A stretch of DNA of 64,000 bases from JADHMP01 sp016779985 (lineage in GTDB: Bacteria > Bacteroidota > Bacteroidia > Flavobacteriales > Flavobacteriaceae). This document shows positions 15,468 to 25,483 of this stretch, piece by piece. A program made the translations under genes and the position numbers. Location of the stretch: contig JADHMP010000006.1 in the NCBI GenBank assembly GCA_016779985.1, positions 54,207 through 118,206 on the forward strand. The letters are read 5' to 3'. The notes beneath the pieces were generated by a model, which ran no database searches, had not been told where the DNA came from, and saw nothing but the letters and a program-made list of their open reading frames with translations. How positions within the stretch are numbered: position 1 is the stretch's first letter; each line of letters opens with the position of its first letter.

Positions 15468-17093
15468 ATGGCAAAAAAAATCGAATTTGATATTGAAGCA
15501 AGAGATGGCATAAAACGTGGAGTTGATGCACTTGCCAATGCTGTAAAAGTAACCCTAGGCCCAAAAGGACGCAATGTTATTATTGGAAAATCTTTTGGTG
15601 CTCCTCAGGTAACCAAAGATGGTGTTACTGTTGCAAAAGAAATTGAATTAGAAGGTGCTCTTGAAAATATGGGAGCCCAGATGGTAAAAGAAGTGGCTTC
15701 CAAAACTAATGATCTTGCTGGTGATGGAACTACCACAGCAACACTTCTAGCTCAAGCAATAGTGAAAGAAGGTCTAAAAAATGTAGCTGCCGGCGCAAAT
15801 CCACTAGATTTGAAACGCGGCATAGATAAAGCTGTTGATTCTATTGTTGAAGCACTCGGAAAACAATCTGTTGCAGTTGGTGACTCTTCAGAAAAAATTC
15901 ATCAAGTAGCAAGTATTTCAGCTAATAATGATGATACCATTGGCACACTGATTACTGAAGCTTTTGAAAAAGTTGGTAAAGAAGGTGTTATCACTGTGGA
16001 AGAAGCAAAAGGAACAGACACTTATGTTGATGTCGTTGAAGGAATGCAATTTGACAGAGGATATCTATCTCCCTATTTTGTGACAGATTCTGAAAAAATG
16101 GAGGCTGATTTAGAAACTCCCTATATTCTGTTATATGACAAGAAGATTTCAGCAATGAAAGACCTTCTACCTATTTTAGAGCCTGTTGCTCAGACTGGAA
16201 AACCTCTTTTAGTTATTGCAGAAGATGTTGATGGTGAAGCTTTGGCTACCCTTGTAGTAAACAAATTGAGAGGTGCTCTAAAAATTGCCGCTGTCAAGGC
16301 TCCAGGGTTTGGAGATCGAAGAAAAGCAATGCTAGAAGATATTGCAATTCTAACTGGTGGAACAGTCATTTCAGAAGAACGTGGTTTCACTCTAGAAAAC
16401 ACAACCATCGAAATGTTAGGCACAGCGGAGAAAGTGACTATTGATAAAGACAACACTACTGTAGTAAATGGTAATGGCGCTGTTGATGATATCAAAGCGC
16501 GTGTCAATCAAATCAAAGCACAAATTGAAACTACTACCTCAGATTATGACAAAGAGAAACTCCAAGAACGTTTGGCAAAATTATCTGGTGGTGTGGCCGT
16601 TCTTTATGTTGGAGCTCCTTCCGAAGTAGAAATGAAGGAGAAAAAAGATCGCGTTGATGATGCCCTTCATGCTACTCGCGCTGCCGTTGAAGAAGGTATT
16701 GTTGCTGGTGGAGGTGTTGCCCTTTTAGAAGCTAAAAAGGGGCTTGCCAAAATCAAAGCAGACAATGATGATGAAGGCACGGGCATCCAGATTATAAATA
16801 AAGCCGTAGAAGCTCCCCTACGCACCATCGTAGAAAATGCGGGAAGTGAAGGTTCAGTTGTAGTTTCTAAAGTATTAGAAGGTGCTGTGAATTATGGCTA
16901 TAATGCTAAAGATGGCAGCTATGTCGATATGCTAATGGCAGGAATTATTGATCCAAAAAAGGTAACTCGTGTAGCCTTGGAAAATGCTGCCTCAGTAGCA
17001 GGAATGATCCTAACCACTGAATGTGCATTGATTGATATTAAGGAAGACACTCCACCACCTATGGGCGGAGGCGGAATGCCCGGAATGATGTAA
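15468..17093 (+). CDS. groEL: Chaperonin GroEL (60 kDa)
   Basis: 541 residues, full length, with the ATP-binding stretch GDGTTTATLLAQAI near residues 85-98, DVVEGMQFDRGYLSPYF near 190-205, and a C-terminal Gly/Met tail (MGGGGMPGMM). Folds newly made proteins with GroES. Followed within 20 bases by a perfect hairpin terminator, so groESL transcription ends here. Confidence 0.99.
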   Translation: MAKKIEFDIEARDGIKRGVDALANAVKVTLGPKGRNVIIGKSFGAPQVTKDGVTVAKEIELEGALENMGAQMVKEVASKTNDLAGDGTTTATLLAQAIVKEGLKNVAAGANPLDLKRGIDKAVDSIVEALGKQSVAVGDSSEKIHQVASISANNDDTIGTLITEAFEKVGKEGVITVEEAKGTDTYVDVVEGMQFDRGYLSPYFVTDSEKMEADLETPYILLYDKKISAMKDLLPILEPVAQTGKPLLVIAEDVDGEALATLVVNKLRGALKIAAVKAPGFGDRRKAMLEDIAILTGGTVISEERGFTLENTTIEMLGTAEKVTIDKDNTTVVNGNGAVDDIKARVNQIKAQIETTTSDYDKEKLQERLAKLSGGVAVLYVGAPSEVEMKEKKDRVDDALHATRAAVEEGIVAGGGVALLEAKKGLAKIKADNDDEGTGIQIINKAVEAPLRTIVENAGSEGSVVVSKVLEGAVNYGYNAKDGSYVDMLMAGIIDPKKVTRVALENAASVAGMILTTECALIDIKEDTPPPMGGGGMPGMM

Positions 17094-17112
17094 TCAATTT
17101 TTTTGAATTTCT

Positions 17113-17140
17113 AAAACCCTGCTGTAAAGCAGGGTTTTTT
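17113..17140 (+). terminator. Rho-independent terminator of groESL
   Basis: Perfect 10-bp stem AAAACCCTGC / GCAGGGTTTT (17113-17122, 17129-17138) with loop TGTAAA and a run of six T that overlaps the right arm. Also lies between the convergent groEL and HMA-MauE genes and could serve both strands, since its other strand ends in AAAA/TTTT symmetry. Confidence 0.85.
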
Positions 17141-17187
17141 ATTGCACTAAGTTGTGCTTGTTGATAGCTGTTTATGTTCTATGGTAT

Positions 17188-17913
17188 TTATAACCAAAAT
17201 CCTACCAGCCCTACAAGAGCCATAGTGATCATTAGAATATTTTCAATGAGGGTTGCTTCAGTCATAGGAAGTTTAAGGGTAGTTCCTAAGCAAGCGCATG
17301 TAATGTTGTTTCTATTCATAAGACTTTTCATCACTCCATAGGTAGTTATCGATAATAGAAGTACTGTAGTTAATAGAGAAAATAGCAACGCTTTTTGCAA
17401 TAAAAATAAAATTCCTAAAAGGGTTTCAATAAAAGGATAAATTTGGCCATACAATCTACTTTTTCTTGCCAATGGATCATATTGTGCAAAGGAGTCTGGA
17501 AAACCTTTTAAATCTAAAAACTTAAAAAAACTAAACACAATAAAAAATAATCCCATAAAATCATACATTGCCATTTCTAGAGTTGTTCGGAATTGTTGTA
17601 AGAATAGTGTAGCAAAAATTAAATAGCTAAAAATGAGCCACAAAGGAGTTAATGCTTTCCACTTTGACATATGTTTATTATTCTTGTCAAAATTGGCAGT
17701 TATTCCAGATCCTGCGTCAGACACAGTATATTTTGGCCCAAGTTGTTTAGCAATTTGTTCTATGGGTAGTGGGTTTGATGTTTGAAATTGAGCATTAGCC
17801 TTTTCAAAATTGACCTCTATCGTGTCAATACCATCAATTGCTTCAAGTTTTTCTTTGACCGTTTTTTGGCAATTCAAACACGTCATGCCTTGAACATTTA
17901 TACGTTGCTCCAT
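17188..17913 (-). CDS. HMA metal-binding domain fused to MauE/DoxX-like membrane protein
   Basis: 241 residues. Residues 1-68 form a heavy-metal-associated domain with the metal motif MTCLNC (C12, C15). Residues about 85-240 have four or five membrane helices resembling MauE/DoxX redox proteins, with a conserved loop CACLGTTLKLPMTEATL near residue 205 that holds a Cys-x-Cys pair. In Bacteroidota such proteins are labelled possible copper-tolerance or thiol-redox membrane proteins; the real activity is not established. Divergent from the GAF gene by 82 bases and convergent to groEL. Confidence 0.85.
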   Translation of the reverse strand: MEQRINVQGMTCLNCQKTVKEKLEAIDGIDTIEVNFEKANAQFQTSNPLPIEQIAKQLGPKYTVSDAGSGITANFDKNNKHMSKWKALTPLWLIFSYLIFATLFLQQFRTTLEMAMYDFMGLFFIVFSFFKFLDLKGFPDSFAQYDPLARKSRLYGQIYPFIETLLGILFLLQKALLFSLLTTVLLLSITTYGVMKSLMNRNNITCACLGTTLKLPMTEATLIENILMITMALVGLVGFWL

Positions 17914-17983
17914 AAGATTATATTAAGGTTAATTAAATGTAAAAACTTCTATCGTTTTAAAGGAAACTCCACAACTAAATTTT

Positions 17984-17991
17984 TACTTTTG
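17984..17991 (+). promoter_or_regulatory. Candidate -7 box (TACTTTTG) close to the GAF-protein ATG
   Basis: Exact TAnnTTTG match ending 4 bases before the ATG at 17996. Transcription would begin about at the ATG, implying a nearly leaderless mRNA. No clear TTG at the expected -33 position. Confidence 0.45.
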
Positions 17992-17995
17992 AAAA

Positions 17996-18469
17996 ATGAT
18001 CCAAACATCAAATCATATACTATTAGATTGGACAAATAATCTCTTTGAAAAGAAAAAATTTTCTTTTCAATCTAAGTTGCAACAACTTTGTGATAAATTA
18101 AAAAAAGAGGTTGCTCATTTTGATTGGGTCGGGTTCTATTTTGCCAATCATCAAAATCAGACACTAAACTTGAAAGCTTTTTCTGGAATTCCTACAGAAC
18201 ATACTTCCATTCCTTTTGGAAAAGGTATTTGTGGTCAAGTAGCCCTATCTAATCAAACTTTGAATGTTCCAGATGTGAAAGAGTCTCAAAACTATATTGC
18301 TTGTAGCCTAGAAGTGAAATCAGAATTAGTGGTGCCTATTTTTGTTGATCGCATTAATATTGGTCAAATTGATATTGATTCTAATACTCAAAATGCTTTC
18401 AGTTCTGCTGATGAAAAGTTGCTTGCTTCTATCTGTGAAAAAATTGCCTCCCACTATATTCCACTTTAA
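17996..18469 (+). CDS. GAF-domain protein, free methionine-(R)-sulfoxide reductase type
   Basis: 157 residues forming a single GAF domain. The stretch DWVGFYFANH, IPFGKGICGQVA (C79) and NYIACSLEVKSELVVPI (C103) match the fRMsr (MsrC) family, which reduces free methionine-R-sulfoxide using active-site cysteines. Two of the family cysteines are visible; I could not place the third with certainty, so sensing only is an alternative. Twelve bases upstream of purH, likely cotranscribed. Confidence 0.85.
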   Translation: MIQTSNHILLDWTNNLFEKKKFSFQSKLQQLCDKLKKEVAHFDWVGFYFANHQNQTLNLKAFSGIPTEHTSIPFGKGICGQVALSNQTLNVPDVKESQNYIACSLEVKSELVVPIFVDRINIGQIDIDSNTQNAFSSADEKLLASICEKIASHYIPL

Positions 18470-18480
18470 GTTTTTTAAAA

Positions 18481-20004
18481 ATGCAAAATCGTAAAATCTC
18501 TAACGCTCTCATTTCTGTCTTTGATAAGTCTGGACTTGATCCAATTCTAGAGACATTAGCCTCCCAAGGAGTAACTTTTTTTTCAACTGGTGGTACAGAA
18601 GCCTATATAAAGAAGCAAGGATACAAGGTGGTTGCTGTTGAATCTCTTACCGGGTATCCTTCCATTTTGGGTGGACGAGTTAAGACTTTGCATCCCAAAG
18701 TATTTGGAGGAATATTAAATCGAGCCCATTTCACTTCAGACCAAGAGGAATTGGTTCGCTATGACATTCCTGTTTTTGATTTGGTGATTGTTGATCTTTA
18801 TCCCTTCGAAAAGACAGTAGCATCTGGAGCAAGTGAGGCTGATATTATTGAAAAAATTGATATTGGCGGTATCGCTTTGATTCGTGCAGCAGCAAAAAAT
18901 TTTAATGATGTCTTGTGTGTTTCAAGTAAAGATCAATATCATCTCTTTTTAGAATATTTGAAGCAAAAGAAAGGAGAGTTCAATATAGAAGATCGTAAAA
19001 ATTTTGCTGCCAAAGCTTTCCACATCTCCTCTCACTATGATGCTTCTATTTTTAATCATTTTAATAGTAATGAAATGATTCTCAAGGTCAGCAGTTCTGA
19101 AGCAACTCCACTTCGCTACGGAGAAAATCCACACCAAAAGGGAACTTTTTTTGGCCCACTAGAAGATTTGCTTGAACAACTACATGGGAAAAGCATTTCG
19201 TATAATAATCTGTTGGATATCGATTCAGCGGTACAACTAATGAATGAGTTCTATGATGGACCTCCTGCATTTGGTATTTTGAAACACAATAATGCGTGTG
19301 GCTTTGCTATACGCGAAGAATTAAAACAAGCTTATGAAGATGCACTTGCTGGAGATCCTATTTCAGCTTTTGGAGGTGTCCTTATTACCAATAAAACAAT
19401 TGATATAAGTACTGCTGAGAAAATACACTCTCTTTTCTGTGAAGTGGTCATTGCACCTGCCTTCAATGCAGATGCTTTGTCCCTTTTAAAAGAAAAAAAG
19501 AATCGTATTTTACTCCTTCAAAAGGATTCACCACTACCTGACAATCAAATCCGTTCTTGTTTAAATGGAGTTTTAATGCAGGATGCTGATCGGAAAACTG
19601 ATACTCTTGAAGATTTAACTTATGTTACTAACATAAAACCAGATCAGTCAGCTATTGAAGATTTATTGTTTGCCTCAAAGATTTGTAAACACACCAAGTC
19701 AAATACCATCGTATTAAGCAACAACAAACAATTATTAGCCTCAGGGACAGGTCAGACCTCAAGGGTGGATGCACTTCAACAAGCCATTGCGAAGGCCAAA
19801 CACTTTGGCTTTAAGCTTAAAGATGCTGCTATGGCTAGTGATGCATTTTTTCCTTTCCCAGATTGTGTTGAAATTGCTGGTAAAGAAGGTATTAATAAAG
19901 TTATTCAGCCAGGCGGGTCTATTAAGGACCAAAATTCCATTGATTATTGCAATCAACACAATATTGCTATGGTCTTTTCAGGAATACGCCATTTCAAGCA
20001 TTAA
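18481..20004 (+). CDS. purH: Bifunctional AICAR transformylase / IMP cyclohydrolase
   Basis: 507 residues, full length. The N-terminal 150 residues are the MGS-like IMP cyclohydrolase (ALISVFDKSGLD, FFSTGGTEAYI, GGRVKTLHPKVFGG); the rest is AICAR transformylase with the catalytic Lys-His in LKHNNACGFA. Performs the last two steps of IMP synthesis. Lies between the GAF gene (12 bases) and mreB (31 bases). Confidence 0.98.
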   Translation: MQNRKISNALISVFDKSGLDPILETLASQGVTFFSTGGTEAYIKKQGYKVVAVESLTGYPSILGGRVKTLHPKVFGGILNRAHFTSDQEELVRYDIPVFDLVIVDLYPFEKTVASGASEADIIEKIDIGGIALIRAAAKNFNDVLCVSSKDQYHLFLEYLKQKKGEFNIEDRKNFAAKAFHISSHYDASIFNHFNSNEMILKVSSSEATPLRYGENPHQKGTFFGPLEDLLEQLHGKSISYNNLLDIDSAVQLMNEFYDGPPAFGILKHNNACGFAIREELKQAYEDALAGDPISAFGGVLITNKTIDISTAEKIHSLFCEVVIAPAFNADALSLLKEKKNRILLLQKDSPLPDNQIRSCLNGVLMQDADRKTDTLEDLTYVTNIKPDQSAIEDLLFASKICKHTKSNTIVLSNNKQLLASGTGQTSRVDALQQAIAKAKHFGFKLKDAAMASDAFFPFPDCVEIAGKEGINKVIQPGGSIKDQNSIDYCNQHNIAMVFSGIRHFKH

Positions 20005-20035
20005 TTTTTTTACATTTACGTGAGAATAAGAAAGG

Positions 20036-21055
20036 ATGGGGTTTTTTACTGAAGAAATTGCAATTGATCTTGGTACGGCCAATACGCTAATCATTCATAA
20101 TGATAAGATAGTAGTTGACAGTCCTTCCATAGTAGCCATTGACCGAACCACAGAAAAGGTTATTGCTATTGGACATGAAGCCAATATGATGCAGGGTAAA
20201 ACACATGAAAACATTAGAACTGTGCGCCCTTTAAAAGATGGTGTAATAGCTGATTTCAATGCTTCAGAACAAATGATTAGCCAGTTAATCAAAAGCATCC
20301 CTGCCTTAAAACGCAGATTCATTTCTCCTTCACTTCGCATGGTCATTTGTATTCCCTCGGGAATTACTGAAGTAGAAATGAGAGCTGTGAAAGAATCAGC
20401 AGAACGAGTCAATGGAAAGGAAGTTTATCTTATCCACGAGCCCATGGCGGCAGCCATAGGAATTGGCATAGATATCATGCAACCTAAGGGGAACATGATC
20501 GTAGATATAGGTGGTGGCACCACTGAAATAGCTATCATTGCTCTTTCTGGAATCGTTTGTGATAAGTCCATTAAAATTGCAGGGGATGTGTTTACCAATG
20601 ACATCATTAATTATATGCGAAGTAAACATAATCTTTTTGTGGGTGAACGAACGGCAGAAAAAATTAAATTGTTGGTGGGGAGTGCGATAGAAGAGCTTGA
20701 CAATCCTCCAGAAGATATGTCAGTTCAGGGTCGAGATTTGCTGACTGGAAAACCCAAACAAGTTGGGATTTCCTATAGTGAAATTGCAAGAGCGATAGAC
20801 AAATCTCTTGTGCGAATCGAAGATGCCATTATGGAAGCCTTGTCCCAAACACCCCCAGAATTAGCTGCTGACATCTATAATACTGGAATTTATTTGGCAG
20901 GAGGAGGCGCATTGCTTAGAGGCCTTGACAAGAGGCTTTCTCTAAAAACGGACCTCCCCATTTATGTTTCAGAAGATCCACTTCAAGCGGTTGTTAGAGG
21001 AACAGGTATCGCTCTGAAAAACATTGATCGTTTTAAGACCGTTTTGAAAAAATAA
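20036..21055 (+). CDS. mreB: Rod shape-determining actin-like protein MreB
   Basis: 339 residues with the actin-fold phosphate loops AIDLGTANTLI (near 9-19) and DIGGGTTEIAI (near 159), and YLAGGGALLRG near 283. MreB filaments guide lateral wall synthesis. First gene of a five-gene run mreB-mreC-mreD-mrdA-rodA with 6-base or overlapping junctions. A short purine stretch (AAAGG) precedes the ATG, one of the few Shine-Dalgarno-like sites in the window. Confidence 0.98.
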   Translation: MGFFTEEIAIDLGTANTLIIHNDKIVVDSPSIVAIDRTTEKVIAIGHEANMMQGKTHENIRTVRPLKDGVIADFNASEQMISQLIKSIPALKRRFISPSLRMVICIPSGITEVEMRAVKESAERVNGKEVYLIHEPMAAAIGIGIDIMQPKGNMIVDIGGGTTEIAIIALSGIVCDKSIKIAGDVFTNDIINYMRSKHNLFVGERTAEKIKLLVGSAIEELDNPPEDMSVQGRDLLTGKPKQVGISYSEIARAIDKSLVRIEDAIMEALSQTPPELAADIYNTGIYLAGGGALLRGLDKRLSLKTDLPIYVSEDPLQAVVRGTGIALKNIDRFKTVLKK

Positions 21056-21061
21056 AAACTA

Positions 21062-21886
21062 ATGCAGCGGATTATCAATGCGTTATTGGCCTTCAAAAAT
21101 GATGTGCTATACATTGTATTAATGCTGTTTTCTATTATTTTTTTATCACAAAGGAGCTATTTTCACCAAGCACAAATTGATAAAATCAGTTTATATCTAA
21201 CAGGGCATATTCACGAAACCAAGAATAATCTCATGCGTTATTTTCAATTAAGGCATGAAATAGAAAATTTGATTCAAGAAAATCAAATTTTGAAGTCTAA
21301 AAATTTACTAATCAAAGAAAGTGAGCTCACAAGTCAATCGAACTCTCCTTTTGGAAATAGTTTTAATTTCTCAATAATTAATTCCAGAGTGATCAATAAT
21401 AGCCACCACAAAAAAAGAAATTTTGCTTTGATCAATAAGGGTTCAAATGATGGCGTTGAAATTGAAATGGGTGTTATTGATGCAAATGGGATTTTAGGAA
21501 TTGTAAATCAAGTAAGTCCAAATTATGCCTCTGTAATTTCAATATTGAATCTTGATTTAGGAATCAATGCGAGATTAAAAAACAGCCCTTCTTTTGGAAC
21601 CCTTCGCTGGATTGGAAAATCGCCTTATAAAATGCAACTCAATGACATAGTGGCCACAACAAATGTGGCCTTGGGTGATACAGTGGTGAGTAGTGGTAGA
21701 TCTACTTATTTTCCAATTGGTGTATCATTAGGGACTATAACAGATATAGAAAAACCGAATACTCAAGGCTATTATGCATTAGAAGTAACACTTTTTACCA
21801 GTCCTGTTGAAATGGAAAATGTTTATATCTTGAAAAATACAGACCGAGAAGAAATTAAGAGTTTGATTGAAAACAATGGACAATGA
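21062..21886 (+). CDS. mreC: Rod shape-determining protein MreC
   Basis: 274 residues: an N-terminal membrane helix (about 15-32), a coiled-coil (about 60-90) and the beta-barrel periplasmic domain with NKGSNDGVEIEMGVID and GILGIVNQVSP. MreC bridges MreB with the elongation enzymes PBP2 and RodA. Its stop overlaps the mreD start by 4 bases. Confidence 0.95.
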   Translation: MQRIINALLAFKNDVLYIVLMLFSIIFLSQRSYFHQAQIDKISLYLTGHIHETKNNLMRYFQLRHEIENLIQENQILKSKNLLIKESELTSQSNSPFGNSFNFSIINSRVINNSHHKKRNFALINKGSNDGVEIEMGVIDANGILGIVNQVSPNYASVISILNLDLGINARLKNSPSFGTLRWIGKSPYKMQLNDIVATTNVALGDTVVSSGRSTYFPIGVSLGTITDIEKPNTQGYYALEVTLFTSPVEMENVYILKNTDREEIKSLIENNGQ

Positions 21887-22386
21887 AAACATTTGATTTT
21901 TCAATATTGATTACATTTTTCTTTTTGGTTTTCTTACAGGTAATTCTGTTCAACGGTTTCTATTTTTTCGGCACCATCAACCCATTAATTTATGTTTTTT
22001 TCTTTTTTCGCTATAGGTTAGATAAAAATCAAACTCAATTTATTTTACTTGCTTTTTTATTGGGTTTTACAATTGATTTATTAACTCAGAGTGCAGGAGG
22101 ATACACTATTAGTGCAATTAGTATCGCCTATTTAAGACCACAACTTATTTCGTTAAGCCTTGGACGTTTTCTTAAGGAAACCTCTCCTTCCTTAAATCAA
22201 ATTTCAATTTATAATCAATTTCTTTTTTCAATGTGGGTTGTTTTTATCCATCACTTGATTTATTTCTTTGTTATTTATTTGAGCTTTTCTTCACTTTTGA
22301 TTGTTTTTCAAAAAACTTTTTTCACAGGAATTTTTACTTTAGTTTTCATTTGGATTGGGCACCTTTTTTTTAAGCAAAAGAAATGA
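21883..22386 (+). CDS. mreD: Rod shape-determining protein MreD
   Basis: 167 residues, five or six membrane helices, very rich in Phe and Leu. Weakly conserved in sequence but unmistakable by size, topology (LLGFTIDLLTQSAGGYTISA) and position between mreC and mrdA with 4-base ATGA overlaps on both sides. Membrane part of the elongasome. Confidence 0.93.
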   Translation: MKTFDFSILITFFFLVFLQVILFNGFYFFGTINPLIYVFFFFRYRLDKNQTQFILLAFLLGFTIDLLTQSAGGYTISAISIAYLRPQLISLSLGRFLKETSPSLNQISIYNQFLFSMWVVFIHHLIYFFVIYLSFSSLLIVFQKTFFTGIFTLVFIWIGHLFFKQKK

Positions 22387-24236
22387 TTCGCAAGTATTTT
22401 TTTATCGGTGTTATAGCACTCGTAAGTTTTGGTTTTACGGCACAGCTTGTCTATCTCCAATTAGTCCAAAACAAATACAAACTCTTATCAGACAATAATG
22501 CTATTTTAAAACAAACCATTTATTCAGAAAGAGGATTAATTTATGATCGCAATGGCACTTTGTTAGTAGGAAATCAACCCGCTTATGATTTGCTATATGT
22601 GCCAGAAAATGGTTCAGCATTTGATACATTAGAAGTTTGTCAAATCATATCAATTTCGAAAGTTGATTTAATTCAACAAATACGAAAGGCTAAAAAATAT
22701 TCATACAAGTTACCGTCTATCATTACGCAACAAGTATCGCAAGAAGAATACGCCCTTTTTCAAGAAAAAAACTGGAAGTACCCTGGTTTCTATTTGCAAA
22801 AAAAATCCATACGAGATTATCACATCCAATCGATGGCAAATGTACTTGGATACATAAGTGAAGTAAATTCTAATGAACTAAGAAATAGACCAAGTTATGA
22901 GTTGGGAGAACAAATTGGTAGGCAAGGCATAGAAAGAACCTATGAAAATTTTTTAAGAGGTAAAAAAGGGGTAGCCTATTTTCAAAAAGACCGTTTCAAT
23001 AGAATTATTGGCCCCTACGAAGAAGGCATCTATGACCAACAACCCACTGCTTCATCTAATTTATTTCTAACTATAGATCACGAATTGCAAAATTATGGTG
23101 CTGACCTTCTCCAAAATAAGCGTGGCGGGATTGTTGCCATCGAACCTGAAACTGGAGAAATTTTAGCCTTAATTACAGCACCAACCTATGAACCTAAAAA
23201 CTTAGAAGGTAGAAAACGTTCTAATTATTTTAATCTTCTACGAAAAGATACTATTTCAAGACCTCTTTTTGACAGAGCGCTTCAAGCAGAATATGCACCT
23301 GGATCGCCATTCAAACTTTTGAATGGTTTAATTGGACTCGAGGAGAAAGTAATCAATCCAACTACCTCTTTCATTTGCCAAGGCGGTCATTATTATGCCC
23401 GAAATGCCTTTATGGAATGTCACTCTTCTCCTGGAACTGTAAACCATTTGGTAGAAGGTATATATAGGTCATGCAATACCTATTTTGCCCAAACATACAA
23501 AGGAATAATAAACTCAAGCACTTCCGTTCAAGAAGGTATCGATAAATGGAATAACCATTTGAAAAGCTTTGGTTTAGGTGACTATTTAGGCTATGACCTC
23601 CCCACTGGACGCCCCGGTTTTATTCCAACCAGCCAATACTATGATCGTTTGTATCCAAACAAAAGCTGGAGCGCACCTACCGTAATTTCAAATGCTATTG
23701 GGCAAGGTGAAATTTTGACAACCCCCATCCAAATGGCAAATTTTACGGCTGCCATTGCGAATAGAGGATATTTTATAAAACCACATTTCACTAAAAATAC
23801 CATAGACTCTATGGACCTCATCAAGAAGAAAACATCTATTTCCCCTGAAAACTTTGAACCAATAATAGAAGGTATGCATCAAGTTGTTGAAACGGGTACT
23901 GCAAGAATTGCAAAAATAAAAGGCATTGAAATCTGTGGTAAAACAGGAACTGTAGAAAATTTTATTAAACTTGATGGCAAAAAAACACAACTGACAGATC
24001 ATTCCATTTTTGTAGCATTTGCACCCAAAGAGAATCCAAAAATTGCTATTGCAGTTTTTATAGAACACGGCTACTGGGGAAGTCGTTGGGCTGCTCCCAT
24101 CGCAAGTTTGATGATTGAAAAATACCTCAATAAAAAAATACAACGGAAATGGCTGGAAAATCGAATGCTAAATGGAAGTTTAGAAGCTGAATATGCAAAA
24201 CCTTATTCAGGAAAATCATTTGTAATCAATGAATAA
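22383..24236 (+). CDS. mrdA: Penicillin-binding protein 2 (elongation transpeptidase)
   Basis: 617 residues: N-terminal membrane helix (about 5-27), PBP dimerisation domain opening RGLIYDRNGTLL, and the transpeptidase domain with S308-x-x-K311 in YAPGSPFK, the SxN motif YRSCNTYFA and KTG in CGKTGTVEN. Crosslinks lateral-wall peptidoglycan with RodA. Overlaps mreD by 4 and rodA by 8 bases. Confidence 0.97.
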   Translation: MIRKYFFIGVIALVSFGFTAQLVYLQLVQNKYKLLSDNNAILKQTIYSERGLIYDRNGTLLVGNQPAYDLLYVPENGSAFDTLEVCQIISISKVDLIQQIRKAKKYSYKLPSIITQQVSQEEYALFQEKNWKYPGFYLQKKSIRDYHIQSMANVLGYISEVNSNELRNRPSYELGEQIGRQGIERTYENFLRGKKGVAYFQKDRFNRIIGPYEEGIYDQQPTASSNLFLTIDHELQNYGADLLQNKRGGIVAIEPETGEILALITAPTYEPKNLEGRKRSNYFNLLRKDTISRPLFDRALQAEYAPGSPFKLLNGLIGLEEKVINPTTSFICQGGHYYARNAFMECHSSPGTVNHLVEGIYRSCNTYFAQTYKGIINSSTSVQEGIDKWNNHLKSFGLGDYLGYDLPTGRPGFIPTSQYYDRLYPNKSWSAPTVISNAIGQGEILTTPIQMANFTAAIANRGYFIKPHFTKNTIDSMDLIKKKTSISPENFEPIIEGMHQVVETGTARIAKIKGIEICGKTGTVENFIKLDGKKTQLTDHSIFVAFAPKENPKIAIAVFIEHGYWGSRWAAPIASLMIEKYLNKKIQRKWLENRMLNGSLEAEYAKPYSGKSFVINE

Positions 24237-25482
24237 TCAACTTCTTTTGCGGGTTGATTGGTGGGCTGTTTTATGTTATTTTATTCTGGTTACATTTGGT
24301 CTCGTCAACATCTATTCAAACATTTATAATGGTGTTACCCTATCACTTTTTGATTTTTCTAATATCATTGGAAAACAGGTTTGGTTTTTTATCATTTGTT
24401 TGATTATTTGGATTCCTGTTTTATACATCAATTCAGCCCTTTTTGAACACCTAGCCTTCATCTTTTACAGCATCATGATAATTTTACTTTTAGGTCTTTT
24501 TGTTTTTGGAATAACTATATCGGGTGCCACTTCTTGGTATGATTTTGGAGGAATACGTTTGCAGCCTTCTGAGTTTTCAAAAATTGCTGTGAGCTTATTG
24601 ATTGCTTTTATTTTAAGTGGTATTGATGCGCATTTAAATAAGAGGCAAACTTTTTTGAAGTTTTGGATTATTATTTTACTCCCCGCACTACTCATTATCG
24701 CTCAGCCAGACCCTGGAAGTGCATTAGTTTTTATGAGTTTAATCTTTGTTTTTATTAGAGAAGGGGGCAGTTTTTATGTATTGATATTGAGTGTAGCTTC
24801 CCTGTTCATTTTTATACTTACCATCTTATTAAACCCCATCAATACTTCAATCGGAATCGCTTTAGTTTTAATTTTAATAATCTACTATGTCAGGAGGCAA
24901 TCAAAAAAAAATAGGCTTTGGTCCTACTTTTTGATCCTTTTTGGGTGCATTGGTTTTTCCTTCTCCGTAAATTTTATTTTTAATGAAGTTTTTGAACAGC
25001 ACCACCGAGATCGAATAAATTTAACATTGGGGTTGATTGAGGATGTAAAAGGCATAGGCTATAATGTCAATCAGTCTAAAATTGCTATCGGTTCTGGAGC
25101 TTTCAATGGTAAGGGATTTCTAAATGGGTCACAAACTAAAGGTGGGTTTGTGCCTGAACAACATACTGACTTTATTTTCAGTACTATTGGAGAAGAATGG
25201 GGGTTTGTAGGTAGTTTCGGATTAGTGTTGCTCTACACTTTTTTTATTTCAAGAATCATTATTCGTGCTGAAAAACACACCCATTCCTTCCCACGCATTT
25301 TTTCTTATTGTTTTGCTAGCATATTGTTTGTTCATTTTGCCGTAAACATTGGAATGACAATTGGATTGTTTCCCATCATTGGAATTCCACTCCCTTTTAT
25401 AAGTTATGGAGGATCGAGTTTGCTTGCCTTTAGTTTGTTCTTTTTTATCTATTTAAATCTAGACGCTAATCGATTATCTTAG
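24229..25482 (+). CDS. rodA: Rod shape-determining glycosyltransferase RodA
   Basis: 417 residues of the SEDS family, about ten membrane helices. Motifs include TSWYDFGGIRLQPSEFSKIA, QPDPGSALVF and the C-terminal PLPFISYGGSSLL. The large loop contains PEQHTDFIFSTIGEEWGF, typical of RodA. Polymerises lipid II in complex with PBP2. It ends one base before the stop of the convergent permease gene, leaving no room for a terminator. Confidence 0.97.
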   Translation: MNNQLLLRVDWWAVLCYFILVTFGLVNIYSNIYNGVTLSLFDFSNIIGKQVWFFIICLIIWIPVLYINSALFEHLAFIFYSIMIILLLGLFVFGITISGATSWYDFGGIRLQPSEFSKIAVSLLIAFILSGIDAHLNKRQTFLKFWIIILLPALLIIAQPDPGSALVFMSLIFVFIREGGSFYVLILSVASLFIFILTILLNPINTSIGIALVLILIIYYVRRQSKKNRLWSYFLILFGCIGFSFSVNFIFNEVFEQHHRDRINLTLGLIEDVKGIGYNVNQSKIAIGSGAFNGKGFLNGSQTKGGFVPEQHTDFIFSTIGEEWGFVGSFGLVLLYTFFISRIIIRAEKHTHSFPRIFSYCFASILFVHFAVNIGMTIGLFPIIGIPLPFISYGGSSLLAFSLFFFIYLNLDANRLS

Positions 25483-25483
25483 A

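Noticed and set aside
17113..17140. Considered the groEL downstream hairpin as an attenuator for the HMA gene
   Set aside because: It lies downstream of both convergent genes, not upstream of the HMA gene.
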